Below, one piece after another: positions 53,100 to 64,000 of a stretch of DNA of 64,000 nucleotides (the first letter of the stretch is position 1; every line of letters begins with the position of its first letter). Where the stretch lies: the NCBI RefSeq assembly GCF_947179515.1, contig NC_067478.1:24792266-24856265 (forward strand), in the 5' to 3' direction. The notes under the pieces were generated by a model that saw only the letters and a list, made by a program, of their open reading frames with translations, was not told the origin of the DNA and did not search any database. Position numbers and translations under genes: made by a program. This DNA is from Apodemus sylvaticus. Taxonomy: Eukaryota > Chordata > Mammalia > Rodentia > Muridae.

Positions 53100-53730
53100 A
53101 CACAGGAGGTCCCCAGGAGAATGTAGGCGGTTCACACCTCTCCGGGATACATCGGCCAAGGCCGCCTGGGAGGCAGTAGCAGCGGCACCGAGACTCGGAC
53201 AGGTCCGAAGCCCGAGAACTCCGGATCGCGCCACGAACGCTGCGCCGAGGCACCGGAGGGTCTGCAGCAGCTGCGGGTGGCCGCCCCGCACCGGTTCTCT
53301 ACGGGGCCTCTTGCCCTGAGCCCACCGCGGCTTGGTGCCTGCCGACCGAGGCCCGGACACCACGCATCTCGGAGCCCGCTCGGCCAGGCCGAGCTGGAAG
53401 CGCCCGCCGAAGCTGCCAGCATCGCCTCCCGCGCTCACCTGCTCCGCGCGCCGCCACCGGCTCCCGATCCCAAGACGTAGTCAGCAGCTCTCGCGGCCGC
53501 GCCCACCGGGCTCCCGCACTCGCATGCCGGGCGCCCAGCCTCCTACAACCTTCCGGGCTCAACGAGACCCCGCCCACTGCTCTACCGAGCCTGCGCGAGT
53601 GCGAGAGCCCTCTCCAGAGGCTCCGCCCATCCTCCACGCGAAAACCAATTCCCGGGGTCCGCCTCCACAGGCCCCGCCTACCCTCAGCTCTGGGGCCAAT
53701 CCAGCTCCTGCTATGCGCGGATGAGTATGG
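53100..53730. promoter_or_regulatory. Faim: CpG island promoter of Faim
   Basis: CpG-dense, TATA-less sequence. It includes ETS-like CTTCCGGG near 53549, CCAAT boxes (CCAAT at about 53645 and 53697; ATTGG near 53773) and GCCCCGCC GC-box-like sequence. It covers Faim exon 1 and continues about 250 bases to its right, so divergent transcription from the + strand is possible, but no + strand exon was recognised. Confidence 0.8.
53439..53540 (-). other. Faim: Faim exon 1, non-coding (5-prime end approximate)
   Basis: The donor GCAG/GTGAGC on the minus strand places the exon's 3-prime end at 53439. The start is set to about 53540 only from promoter context; true start sites in such islands are dispersed. 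Confidence 0.6.
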
Positions 53731-53869
53731 TAGAGTGCTCTGCAGCGCACCCTGCTGCGCCGCCGCTGCCCATTGGCCCCGTGGATGGTACCTTCTTGGA
53801 ATTGTGCTTGTCTGGCAGCCGTGTTTGTAGCCTTCCGGATAATCCACACCTCCGAGTGAGGCAACTCCT

Positions 53870-54960
53870 CTGCAGAGACCTTTTGTTCTCACTGCCCTGC
53901 TGGCCTTCCATTCTCTGCTATATGTACGGTCATTTGAAGTGGAAGAGTCAGCCATTGAAACTCTGCAGGACCACAGACTTCCTTTGGCAGCCACACCTTA
54001 CACTTAGACCAGAGCTTTTTGCTCGCGTCGTCTCGGGACATTTTATAGTTCTTCCTTTAATGAGATGTTTGAATTTCACTTACTGACAGACAAATCTTGG
54101 GGGATGGGCAGAGAACTCAATAATAGGGCACTTAGTTATCCCTGGGTGAGAGGTCCTGGGTTACTTATATTGTTTTTTTAATGCATATAATACATATGTA
54201 CAAACACACAACCAATGAATTGTCCCTAATGTAACATAATGCTATTGTAAAGACTCAGACAAACACAGAAGTAATGTCGAATAGAATCGACAAACGGATC
54301 CTTATAAAGTAAAGTTGTTTTTTTTTTAAGTTTGATAAAGATTTAATTTGGAAGTGTTTGTGCCTGTTTAGTTGATAATTAAGAGAATCTCGCTTCGTAA
54401 TCCGTAACAGTCTCACACTCGGATTCCAGACCCTCCTGCCTCAGTCTCCCAGGGCTTGGATCGCCAGGCCCATCTATTCAGCACTCAGGAGGTTGAAACA
54501 GGAGGATTGCAAGTTCCCGGCTACCCTAAGCCTTAAAACTAAGCCTTGTTTCAAAAGCTAAAGTAGTAACATTTAATGAAGCAGAAGTTTCAGGCAGGAT
54601 ATCCACAACATTAAAGAACACTGGTCTACTTAATATTCTGAAAATTCTGACTGACAGGGCAATAAATTTTTTTAAGGAAAGAATAGACAAATGGGAGAGA
54701 ACTGGACAAAACAGATGGCAGACACATTGTACCCCTTACATAAAAGGGTTTCTATGAATAGATTTATTTTAAATGCCAAATGGTGTTCTTAAATTATTGG
54801 TAAAATGCACAAGTAGGATATTAAAAGGACAAGAAATATAAACGGTCAATTTAGAAAGACCTTACCTTTTCTGATCTCTAACACTGGGGGAAAAGGTTAA
54901 GCTCATCATAGACTCAACCAACTGCAACTCAAAAATCTTTTGTGAGGTCTGAAGAGTTCA
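53870..54960. other. Intergenic sequence right of the Faim promoter
   Basis: No gene or clear repeat seen. A short SINE-like stretch near 54420-54550 (CCTGCCTCAGTCTCCCAGGG) is too worn to classify. Confidence 0.5.
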
Positions 54961-54973
54961 GAATCTGAAGCCT

Positions 54974-55172
54974 AGCCAGGCGGTGGTGGTGGTGGTGGTG
55001 GTGGTGGCGGTGGCGGCGGCGGCTGCGGTGGCGGCAGCGGCTGCTGCTGCGCATGCCTTTAATCCCATCACTTGGGAGGCAGAGGCAGGTGGATTTCTGA
55101 GTTCGCGGCCAGCCTGGTCTACAGAGTGAGTTCCAGGACAGCCAGGGCTATACAGAGAAACCCTGTCTCGAA
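54974..55172 (+). repeat. B1 SINE with an internal GGT/GGC trinucleotide expansion
   Basis: A B1 starting AGCCAGGCGGTGGTGG is expanded by about 65 bases of GGT, GGC and GCT triplets (54980-55050). It then resumes with GCATGCCTTTAATCCCATCA and runs to GAAACCCTGTCTCG. Confidence 0.93.
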
Positions 55173-55787
55173 AAAACAAAACAGAATCTGAACCCCCTCA
55201 GTCTAATGCTCAACACTGCAAACCACACCATCAAAGACTCACTGTGCACAAATACACACACAACTTAATGGTACCGGATAGTACCACTGCAGTACCAGTG
55301 CAGACTTAGTATTCCCATCTTCCTAGCCCATAAATATATGACTATTTATATAGCAACGGTATTATAAATAATCTAGCAATTATTAAGTATATGAGATTGG
55401 GCATAGGTCTTGTGCAAACACAGGGACATTATATGTGGAATATTTGCATGATTAGATTTGTTTTAAGTGCTGGGAATTAAGCCCTGGGTATCATGCATGC
55501 TAGGCGGATGTATGTACCACGGAGTTAAACCTTCAGCCCTCGTCCTTAGACTTCAGTATCTACTGGGAAATTCTGGAACTGATTCTCCACAGACACCAAA
55601 GGGATGGTGACTGTCTACAAAACTGACTGGCTTAAATGAGAGAAATGTATTTCCTCAAAATCTTGGACGCTACAAGGGTGTTGGCAGAGTTGATTGCTTT
55701 GTTTGAGAGGGAAGGCCTTCCTGCCGGTCTTCCATCTTTGGCAGTCCTTGTTTAATAAAGGCATCATCCTGGACTCTGCCTTCATCT

Positions 55788-55789
55788 CG

Positions 55790-55827
<38 letters not shown>
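55788..55827. repeat. (GT)n microsatellite
   Basis: About 18 GT units. Confidence 0.96.
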
Positions 55828-56987
55828 TGTATGTTACACACATATGTGGGCCATTTCCTTTTTTTATGACATGTAAGCTGAATGGAATTAAAGACCATTT
55901 AGAGCAATTACATTCTTCCTTTTAACTTACTTTGTAAAAACACTAGCCACAAAGTCATATTCTGAGGTTCTTCAAACTAGCACTTCAACATACAAATTTG
56001 GAGAGGGACATAATTTAACCAGTAACATACAGACCCAGAGGAAAACTGAAGGCAGAGGCAGGGTTTGCAAATCAAAGACCACCAAGGTCTGTTGGTTGTC
56101 ATCAGAAATAGATAGGAAAGATGTTTCGTTCGAAGCCTCAGAGGGAGCAGGGCTTGCCAGCACATCCATGTCAGTCAGTCAGCCTCTAGAACCGGGAGAA
56201 TATGCTGTTTTTTCTTTCTTGTTTTCAACCACTACTAAGTCTGTGGTGATCTGTTACAGAGGCAATAGGAAACTGGTCCATTGTGCACCTTGAACTCAAT
56301 GGATGCTTGTTGAATGAATGAATGTGTGTGTGTGTGAATGACCGCACTGGCACATCTGTCTATGGGCAGATGAGCAGTCTGGTTGGTAAAGGAAAGTGCT
56401 CACATCACAGTGAAGCCATTTTTCTCATGAGCCATATAACGTTGTGTGTCACCCACACTGATTCTGCCCACGCTGGCGGGCAAGAAATTGGAAGTGGTAC
56501 AAGGCATCCTTTCTGTTGAGACCTGCATCGCAACTTTTCCTGGAGGACCTGAACTAACACCTATTCACTATTCACTGTAGGTAGTGCACCAAGTGCTGGC
56601 CAAAGAAACAAGTCCAACTTTATCTAACTTTGTGAACAGATTGGCTTATTTTAGAGTGCAAGGAATTCCACAGGAGAGTCTCCTCTTCCCTGGCGATTGT
56701 TTACTGGTTAAATAACCTCAGTGACGGGATTTATGCCTCACGGATCTGAGGATTTTCTTCTGAGTTCTAATTTTCTTGAGAATCTGCCTCTCAAGGAGCA
56801 ACCTCTCACTCCCTCCCCCTTCCCTTCATACGGAATGTTTAAATATGGAGGAGACAGCAACACGATAAGAAAACTGGCCAAGGTTCCTGGTGTGTGCCCA
56901 GGCTGTATCCAGCCAAGCAGAGTACAGTACGGTGTGAAAACATGCCCTCGGCTGCCAGGGACCTTTTATGCCTCCCATGGGGCCAAG

Positions 56988-56988
56988 A

Positions 56989-57018
<30 letters not shown>
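56988..57018. repeat. (CTG)n trinucleotide repeat
   Basis: Nine CTG units with a final TTG, apparently intergenic. Confidence 0.95.
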
Positions 57019-57020
<2 letters not shown>

Positions 57021-58343
57021 TAATACATACTCATCAAAGCCTGTCGATTAAAAGCATTTTCTTCCTTCTGCCATTGGCCCTCCGGGATTCCCTGGATTTT
57101 GTTTATACAAGGAAGCATATAGATTTCAAAGGCATGGCAATAGCTTTGGGACCATCTTCCCTTCACATTCTTGTTCTTATTCTCTTTCATGCTCGTTGGG
57201 ATTCTTTAAAACAGTCCAAGTTTCTGTTCATCTTTCCCTTTGACTCATTCTTGCCATCTCACACCTTAGGACTACAGAAAAGTGTCAACTAGAGCAGAAA
57301 AGCTACAAGGTAAAGAAAACCACAGTCACTACAATGAATACATCCATACAAAGAGCTATGGCACTAAGCCTGGTAGCACTAGAACTGTAGCCCAGTGCTT
57401 TAGAGGATACAACAGAAGGCGATGAGGTCAAAGACAGTGCTGGGATTGCAGTTTTGCTTTCTCGGGACACCTGTCTGGGGTTATATCTGTCTTAAAATGC
57501 AAGATGTTCTCTTCTCCTCTCTGCAGCTGAAGATGATCTTGGTCTGCCTCTGCCTCCCTGGTGCTGGGACCACAGAGGAGTACCACCATACTTGGATTCA
57601 ATAATCATTTTAAAAGTTAAATATTCAACTGCTATGCACCTACTCTGCAAGACGTTTTTTTGAGATGTGACCCCATTATAGAGCCAAGGCTGGCAATCGA
57701 CCAAGAGCCTCCTGTTCAGTCTCCTGAGTGTGGGGAAAGCAAACATGCATCACCACAATTGATTTATAAGATGCTTATTTGAGAAAACCTTGGCAATAGG
57801 GAATCTCCTGGCAAGGTGAATTGACACGCATTTACAGTAATGGTGATGCACACTGTTATCTCAGCACATGGAAAGCAGAGGGAGGAAGATCTCAAGCTGG
57901 AAGCCAGGTCAGCTAGCCTGTACTGCGTGACTCTACCTGATTTTACAAGAGAAGGGGGGGAGGTGTTCCTATTGGTATATTGTTTGCATGAAAGAGAGCA
58001 ATTTGTGTGTACCCCTTAATTTTAAAATGTGTTACACAAGGACACATCACCTCAGTAAATCAAAGTGACTGTGGTCCAAAACCTATGTTCAAATGTGGTA
58101 CCAGTTTCACGAAATGTTTATAGCGGGATAACAAAGAAATCATAAATTCACACATTTTTCAGTTATATGGGTAACAACATAGGGAAAGTAGGTTGCAGCA
58201 AATTTGGAAATGTCCAGCACAGGTCTTAGATGCCCACTGATGATAGATGTGGAGGGTAGACCAGATAGAGAGGCATCTAAGGTTTGTTATCTGGTCTTTG
58301 AAGCTCACTCCTTGATTCAAAACCAGTCGAAATGCTACAAATA

Positions 58344-58525
58344 GGGGCTGGAGAGATGGCTCAGTGGTTAAGAGCACTGGCTACTCTTCCAGAGGTCCAA
58401 AGTTCAATTCCCAGCAACTACATGGTGACCACGACCATCTGTAATGGGATACTCTGTCCCCTTCTGGTGTGTCTGAAGACAGCAACAGTACTCATATATA
58501 TTTAAAAAAAACATAAATCTCTTTA
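58344..58525 (+). repeat. B2 SINE
   Basis: AGGGGCTGGAGAGATGGCTC ... CCCAGCAACTACATGGTGAC ... TCTGAAGACAGCAACAGTAC. A GA/GTGG-rich extension follows to about 58650. Confidence 0.93.
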
Positions 58526-59477
58526 AAAATGCTAAGAATAGGGCAGAGGGAGCAGGACCCGGAGCAAGCAGGGGTGAGGGTTGAGTGGGGCCTGGAGTGA
58601 GTGGAGTGGCTGGAGAGGGGTTGGAGCAAGAGGAAGAAAGGGAAGGGGGGAAGATGCTAAGAATAAATTCCATAAGGGGGGCATCTGTAGAACTCTCTCC
58701 AAGGTACAGGAACATCTCAAAAGAGAAGGCAGAAAGAATGTAAGAGCCGAGGATGAGATCCCATGCAGGCAGGTCTTTATATTGGGTGTATTTCAGCTCT
58801 CAATCCCTTACACAGATACAGAAATGAAAAGGCTGTGTGTGTATTTAAAGGGGGAGGGGCCCTAAGTGTGTGGTATACATGCATTTACCCTAGCATGAGC
58901 AGAAGTTCCCAACTGAACTGGACTACCTAGGAAAATTATGTTTCAAACAATTTTTTTTAAGTTAAAAAAAATAGCTTCATTCCAACTATGGTGGGGCTAG
59001 AGAATGACACGGACATTTCAGAGACTGAGAGACGAGGCCGCCATTCACAGGAGCCCCACGCGGGCTGAGCATTTCACACTGCTATCTGAATCAAGTTGAC
59101 TGGGTTTGAGGTCCAACCCCATTTCATCTGTAGATTTAAAGCTGAATAGTGACCTGCCAGGTAAGATGTACCCACTAGTACAATTGTGTCATGAAGATTT
59201 GTTCTGTGACTTTATTCCTAGATAGGCATAAGCACACATCTATCCTACTCATCCTACATAAGGAACCAACAGCAGACCAAGGAAGGATACCACCGGCACC
59301 CAACTTGGTGGGCCAACGGGTCTAATTGGGGTTGCTTACAGGACTAAGGATGGATCCTGTGAGGCATGACTCACAGGAGCAGAAGTTACCAAAAGTAGAA
59401 GGTGACCAAAGTAAACAAGGAAGCAGGTGGCTGGAAATGACAAGGGGACAAGAGGAGGTCATAAGAGCTAAATAGAA

Positions 59478-59625
59478 GGGGGCTGGAGAGATGACTCAGT
59501 GGTTAAGAGCACTGACTGCTCTTCCAGAGGTCCTGAGTTCAATTCCTAGCAACTACATGGTGGTTCACAACCATCTATAATGAGTTCTGATGCCCTCTTC
59601 TGGGAATCATGTATGAATATGTATG
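59478..59625 (+). repeat. B2 SINE
   Basis: GGGGGCTGGAGAGATGACTC ... CTTCCAGAGGTCCTGAGTTC ... GTTCTGATGCCCTCTTCTGG, lacking the last part of the element. Confidence 0.93.
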
Positions 59626-59709
59626 AAACCCATTATGTATATTAGTACATCCTAAGAAAAAACAAAAGCCCAATCATTTAAGGACTGAAGACATAGCTTA
59701 GTAGGTGAA

Positions 59710-60115
59710 CTGGCTGGTTGTGTGTGTCAACTTGACACAGGCTGGAGTTATCACAGAGAAAGGAGCTTCAGTTAGGGAAGTGCCTCCATGAGATCAAACT
59801 GTGAGGCATTTTCTCAATTAGTGATCAAGGTGGGAGGGCCCCTTGTGGGTGGTACCATCCTTGGGCTGGTAATCTTGGGTTCTATAAGAGAGCAGGCTGA
59901 GCAAGCCAGGGGAAGCAAACCAGTAAGGACCATCTCTCCATGGCCTCTGCATCAGCTCCTGCTTCCAACCAGAAAGAGTTTGAGTTTGAGTTCCAGTTCT
60001 GACTTCCTTTTGTGATGAACAGCAATGCAGAAGTGTAAGGGGAATAAACCCTTTCCTCCCCAACTTGCTTCTTGGTCATGATGTTTGTGCGGGAAGAGAA
60101 ACCCTGACGAAGACT
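59710..60115. repeat. Rodent interspersed repeat (TGTCAACTTGACACAGGCT type)
   Basis: GTGTCAACTTGACACAGGCT, GCATTTTCTCAATTAGTGAT, GGTTCTATAAGAGAGCAGGC, GGGGAATAAACCCTTTCCTC and GAAACCCTGACGAAGACT. Related copies lie at 3040-3265 and 21225-21615. Confidence 0.7.
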
Positions 60116-60655
60116 AAGGTTCTTGCTGCCAAGCCTGAGTTTGATCCCTGGGACCCACTGAGTAGAGAAACATGCAAGTCTACCACATGCCCGCTGACAT
60201 CCACACCCTCGCTGTGGCAGACACGTGCCTGCCCCCCCCCACCTCCGCCCCTGCAAATAAACAGAATGTAGTAATTTTTAAAAGCTTAGTAAATATAACA
60301 TATATACAGTTTCCCCCCTGCCCATACTCTTACCTTCAACAGCTGCTTGGCTGACCTCTCCCTTCAGCAAGTCTGACCAGCAAGTAGGGAACCAGAGCCT
60401 TTCCCTAACCCTTAGTTGTTCCCTGCTCCGTCCTCCCTCCCCCTCCTCCCGTAGTTATCAGGGGCATCGGTGCACTTCTGACACCCTTTTACAACATCTG
60501 CTTAATTCTGTCTCCCGTGAAGTTGAATAGATGCTTCACAAAGGCAGGGTTGTGCTTTATTTTGTTGTAGTTTGCTGACATCTTGCCAGGACAAAAGCTC
60601 TGAGACCAGACAGGCTAGCATTTTATAGCTACTTAACCGGTACCCGCCTGTCTCC

Positions 60656-60675
60656 TGGCAGCGCCCTCTAGCGGG
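60656..60675 (-). promoter_or_regulatory. CTCF-binding motif
   Basis: TGGCAGCGCCCTCTAGCGGG is the reverse complement of a near-consensus CTCF core (CCGCTAGAGGGCGCTGCCA). It lies in a short GC-rich patch of otherwise AT-rich intergenic DNA, between Faim and where Cep70 is expected. Confidence 0.75.
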
Positions 60676-60719
60676 CACGGCCTGAGCCGTGCAGGTGACT
60701 GCGCAGGCGTGAACACCAT

Positions 60720-61225
60720 AGGCGTTCCTACAGTACTGTAGAGCCTTTCTAAAGTTTTGCTTTCCAGGAGGATGAAGGATTTGGGAGGGCAGAATCCAAG
60801 ACCAGGCAGGCGGGAACATCGGTATCACTTGGAAAACTTTCTTTTTTCGAGGGGGAAGAGTGCTTATTTCGAGGGGGAAGAGGACTTTAGTTTTTCCCCA
60901 GACCCCACCTCAGTGACATCTTCCTCCTCTCCTCTGCTCAGGAGATGCTGTCCCGTGGTGGGTGGTGAGGCCTGTGAGAACCGATGCCAGGGAGTCACCT
61001 AGCCTTGGCTGGTATCCCCAACAACGCATCCTGGTGTGAGGAGCTGGCTCCAAACCTGTCCTCGCTGCCCCAAGATTACTGGTCCTTGTCGGATCGCTGG
61101 CTTGTGTTCTATGGTGCAGTGGAATTGGGGTTTGAAGAGTTAAGAATGAGCAATCCACTTGTCAGGTCATTTCTGTTGCCTTCTCAGGTAACAGGAGGAC
61201 TCAAAGTTGTCTGCTTTTCTCACGA
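60720..61225. other. Unassigned intergenic sequence
   Basis: No gene recognised. A direct repeat of TTTCGAGGGGGAAGAG occurs at about 60845 and 60868. Open frames here have no recognisable features. Confidence 0.4.
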
Positions 61226-61266
<41 letters not shown>

Positions 61267-61272
61267 TGTCTG
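61225..61272. repeat. (GT)n microsatellite
   Basis: About 20 GT units followed by GTCTGTCTGTC. Confidence 0.96.
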
Positions 61273-61603
61273 TCTCCCCCCTACCTCCTATTGATCTACT
61301 TTTAGATTTTGTTTTGATAAAACACTCTAATATAGTTATAAAAGGAATGACTAGTGATTGTAAACAAATGAGGAACCTTCCCATCTGAAGGGCTCTTCTT
61401 CCCTTTCACGATGGACCTGTCTGCCTGAGGCAAGGCTTTGATCCTAGAAGAGTCCAGGTTACAAACGCTTTTTGACAGGATTGGCCCAACTCCCTCCAGG
61501 GTGTGAATCAAGTTGGAGGCAGCATCGCACTGGGGACTGGGGGACTGGGGAGACTTTGTTGCAGGATCAAGGTTTCTTATGACTTTTTGATGGGGCCATT
61601 TGT

Positions 61604-61720
61604 GACAGGGTTTCTCTGGGTAGCCCTGGCTGTCCTGGAACTTGCTTTGTAGACCAGGCTGGCCTGACTCACCTCCCAAGTGCTGGGATTAAAGGCCTGC
61701 ACCACCACTACCTGACTCTT
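61604..61720 (-). repeat. B1 SINE
   Basis: GACAGGGTTTCTCTGGGTAG ... CTCCCAAGTGCTGGGATTAA ... CCTGCACCACCACTACCTGA. Confidence 0.92.
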
Positions 61721-61797
61721 GACTCCTTTTCTATGACTTAATCACAATTTTGTTCTAAAAATGTGGGTTCTTGACCACTCGGTTCTTGATCTATCTG

Positions 61798-61915
61798 CTT
61801 CTCCCTCTCCCCTCTCCCTCTCCCCCTCTCCTTCACTCCCTCTCCCCTCCCCTCCCCTTACCCCTTCCCTTTCCCCTCTTCCTCCTCCTCCTCCTCTCCT
61901 CCTCCTACTTCTTCA
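61798..61915. repeat. CT-rich polypyrimidine tract
   Basis: About 115 bases of (CCCTCT)n and (TCC)n. Confidence 0.93.
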
Positions 61916-61949
61916 GCAGGTTTATGTTTTTTTGTTTTGTTTTGGCTTT

Positions 61950-62090
61950 TCAAGACAGGGCTTTTCTATGTAGCCCTGGCTGTCCTGGAACTCACTCTGT
62001 AGACCAGGCTGGCCTCGAACTCAGAAATCTGCCTGCCTCTGCCTCCCAAATGCTGGGATTAAAGGTGTGTGCCACCACTGCCTGGCCAGG
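61950..62090 (-). repeat. B1 SINE
   Basis: CAAGACAGGGCTTTTCTATG ... GCCTCGAACTCAGAAATCTG ... TGTGTGCCACCACTGCCTGG. Confidence 0.95.
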
Positions 62091-62668
62091 TTTATCTTTT
62101 TAACCCCCTTTCTCATTTTGTTTATTTACTTGTTTGATTCTTTAAAAAAAAAAAAAAAGCCCTTTCTCCATTACTCCGATTTACGAAGGGCCACATCCAC
62201 AATGAACTAGGATCTCAGGTTTGCTCTGGTAGAAGCCAAAGTGTTCCATTTGCTCTGTCGAGTCAGTTATATCTAGTCCCAGATGCTAATATTTCAGTAA
62301 TAAAATACGTATGTACTCATTATTTTCTCTATTCTATAGTACAAATAAATTGTGTTTATTTGTTCCAAATCATTTAAAGACGTGCCAGTTCAATAATTCT
62401 TCTGATAAAAGGCTCCGCAGCACGGGGATCAGTTTTCAAAGGGCTGGCAGTCCTGCTGCTCACTCGGGCACTCTGAGTAAAGATGGAGGGCAACTCTCAG
62501 TGCCCAGGCCAAGGCTCTCTGGCTCCTGTGAGCCCCGGAGCATTTTTTTAGTGTGTCAGTTCTTGGCTTTTTTGGCTTTATGAACCCTTAAAGTATTGGG
62601 AAGACAATATAGACTTAAAAGTTAGTATAGCTGATCACTATATTAACAAAGTCAGGAAACAAGGGATT

Positions 62669-62709
<41 letters not shown>

Positions 62710-63839
62710 GGCAGTAACTAGAGTCATGAAAGCTGGCGTTGGTTTTATTATGTGGCCAAGGGTGACTTTGATCTTCTGATTTTTCTTCTGCCTTCATTTA
62801 CCTTCTGAGTTCTGTCATTACAGATGTGTATAAACCTAGCTAAGAAGGGACTTTTTAACAGCAAGAATTTCCAAATGGGATTCCCTGACCTCCAATACAC
62901 TAGCTGGAACAGGAGACACCAGGGCATGTGAGTCCCTTCTGGTTCCCTTCTCCAGAGTGGCTGCCTTGAGTTTCCAGGACCTCAACAGTCAGAGCCAGCC
63001 TTTTAGGGAGCAAGTTTCAAAAAATAGAGTTCAGAGACCCGAAGTTGGTGTCACACCCCCTCACAGCGTATGAACTCCAGGATCTTAGGGCTGGATCTTT
63101 GCTGTCATATTCCTCTTGATGAACATGACTCTCAGCGCCTCACTAGCTGACTAAACACAGAAATCTCTTTGGACCTGGCTGTGGCTGCCCAGTACTCAGT
63201 AGGGAGTTTACCAATAAATCAAACTCAATCTCTTTCTTTGTATCTCCCATTAAGTAACTAAGGAAATACTTGCTGTATACTCCTTCAAAGAGAGGGGAAA
63301 TGACTAATATTGTGCTGGGAGAGGAAATAGTTTCCCCAAAGGCTGTTTTATAGCAACTTGATTTCCTCTGGGCCTTGTGTCTTTGACTTGGCAGTCTACG
63401 CTGTGCAGAGGGAAGGTGCCCGTGCCTTTCCCAGTCCCAGGTTCTCAGCCAGTCTGCCGTTAGAACCACCTGGCTGAGGTAAAACTGATAATACTCAGGG
63501 ACCCACCACTGATCAAGTCAACTAGACTCTCCAAAGGTGGCGTTTAGGAGATGTCCCTGGTGATTCTGATGTGTGTCCGAGGCTGAGACATTGGGTCTAG
63601 GAGCATTCTTTGTGTTCTTGTAAAGCAGGAGACAGTTATGAGGCAGAAGAGGCTGCCGGTGAGGAGGGAAACCGGGGATCACAGACTGTCTGCAATACCC
63701 TGTAGGTGTAAGCCCTTGGCTTTGTCTTTCATAAACCAGAGAACATGACGGGTGCCATATCCAGTTTTTTGAGATAACTGGTGTGCCTGGTATAAAGTGT
63801 GGACTTCTGGTCAAGGATCAAGGCTTTGTTATTGGACTG
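62091..63839. other. Intergenic sequence near the right edge
   Basis: No gene recognised. Includes a (TTTA)n microsatellite at 62668-62707. Confidence 0.5.
62668..62707. repeat. (TTTA)n microsatellite
   Basis: Ten TTTA units. Confidence 0.97.
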
Positions 63840-63844
63840 TTTTG

Positions 63845-63982
63845 TTTTCTGAGACAGGTTTTCTTGTGATCCAGGCTGTCCTGGAACTCACTGTGTAACC
63901 AGGATGACCTTAAAGTACTGATCCTCCTGCCTCAGCATCCTGAATGCTAAGATTATGTACCTGTGTCAGCACACCTGGCTTA
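63845..63982 (-). repeat. Old B1-like SINE
   Basis: TCTGAGACAGGTTTTCTTGT ... CAGGCTGTCCTGGAACTCAC ... GTACCTGTGTCAGCACACCT. Confidence 0.75.
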
Positions 63983-64000
63983 TGTGGTTTTGGTAGCTTA

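Larger units (their letters stand above)
49996..53438 (-). other. Faim: Faim first intron
   Basis: Contains a B1 at 50222-50351 and a SINE/CA composite at 51393-51750. The stretches 50352-51390 and 51760-53050 show no exon or repeat I recognise. Confidence 0.7.
38765..53540 (-). other. Faim: Gene span: Faim (Fas apoptotic inhibitory molecule)
   Basis: Six exons on the minus strand: non-coding exon 1 (donor at 53439), a FAIM-L start exon (49939-49995), and coding exons 48745-48877, 48237-48465, 41539-41588 and 39073-39222. The joined frame from the FAIM-L start is 606 bases, 201 residues plus stop; from the internal start at 48855 it is 179 residues. These are the known lengths of FAIM-L and FAIM-S. 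FAIM is a soluble, non-catalytic all-beta cytosolic protein that counters Fas-induced apoptosis; FAIM-L is the neuronal form, reported to bind XIAP and stabilise it. The gene converges with the CXADR-like gene and Pik3cb. Confidence 0.96.
55173..58340. other. Intergenic region with simple repeats only
   Basis: No gene recognised. Contains (GT)n at 55788-55827 and (CTG)n at 56988-57018. The longest open frames here run through repeats or unremarkable sequence. Confidence 0.5.

Noticed and set aside
53299..53994. 231-codon open frame on the minus strand across the Faim promoter
   Set aside because: Long frames are expected by chance in GC-rich CpG islands; it reads through the Faim exon 1 donor and has no recognisable domain.
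8060..59625. tRNA-like signals in B2 and B3 elements
   Set aside because: B2-type SINEs derive from a tRNA and retain A and B boxes; none of these is a tRNA gene.
60500..64000. First exon of Cep70
   Set aside because: Expected nearby from known gene order, but no CpG island or Cep70-like start was seen; it probably lies beyond the right edge.

Overview
The window is nuclear DNA of a murid rodent, mouse-like. It is dense in B1, B2, B3 and B4 SINEs, has murine L1 3-prime ends and an endogenous-retrovirus LTR, and is rich in CA, GA and CT microsatellites. ID elements, common in rat, are nearly absent. The protein-coding anchors are the last exon of Pik3cb on the + strand at the left edge and the whole of Faim on the - strand at 38.8-53.5 kb. 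These two genes converge, which matches the mammalian Cep70-Faim-Pik3cb neighbourhood (mouse chromosome 9, human 3q22).

Between the two convergent genes, 4.9-35.2 kb on the + strand holds a multi-exon immunoglobulin-superfamily gene that I assembled by hand. One signal-peptide exon is followed by three tandem copies of a two-exon V-set module, each resembling the first Ig domain of the coxsackievirus and adenovirus receptor CXADR. A terminal exon then adds one glycine and a stop codon, with AATAAA downstream. Every splice site is consensus, all phases agree, and the spliced frame is 390 codons plus stop with no interruption. I found no C2 domain, transmembrane segment or cytoplasmic tail, so the predicted product is a secreted or lumenal protein of three V domains. 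It may correspond to a predicted mouse gene of this locus (possibly Gm1123; recalled, not checked). The modules lie in three segmental duplication units (about 18.6-24.5, 25.7-30.5 and 31.0-33.5 kb). The exon-2 portion is nearly identical among units while exon 3 is strongly diverged, which suggests gene conversion. A perfect RFX X-box lies about 130 bp upstream of the start codon.

Faim runs leftwards from a CpG-island promoter near 53.5 kb through a small exon carrying the FAIM-L start, then four coding exons that give 201 residues (FAIM-L) or 179 residues (FAIM-S). Right of the Faim promoter, 54-64 kb is gene-poor DNA with SINEs, simple repeats and one strong CTCF motif at 60.66 kb. Cep70 is expected to the right but no exon of it is recognised here.

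Other notable structures are an antisense LTR with a palindromic X-box next to its TATA box (36.2 kb), a B2 insertion that appears to have carried 3-prime flanking sequence with it (14.2-14.6 kb), a (CG)n(CA)n Z-DNA candidate (36.74 kb), and a B1 with an internal GGT/GGC expansion (55.0 kb). SINE coordinates are approximate at the edges.
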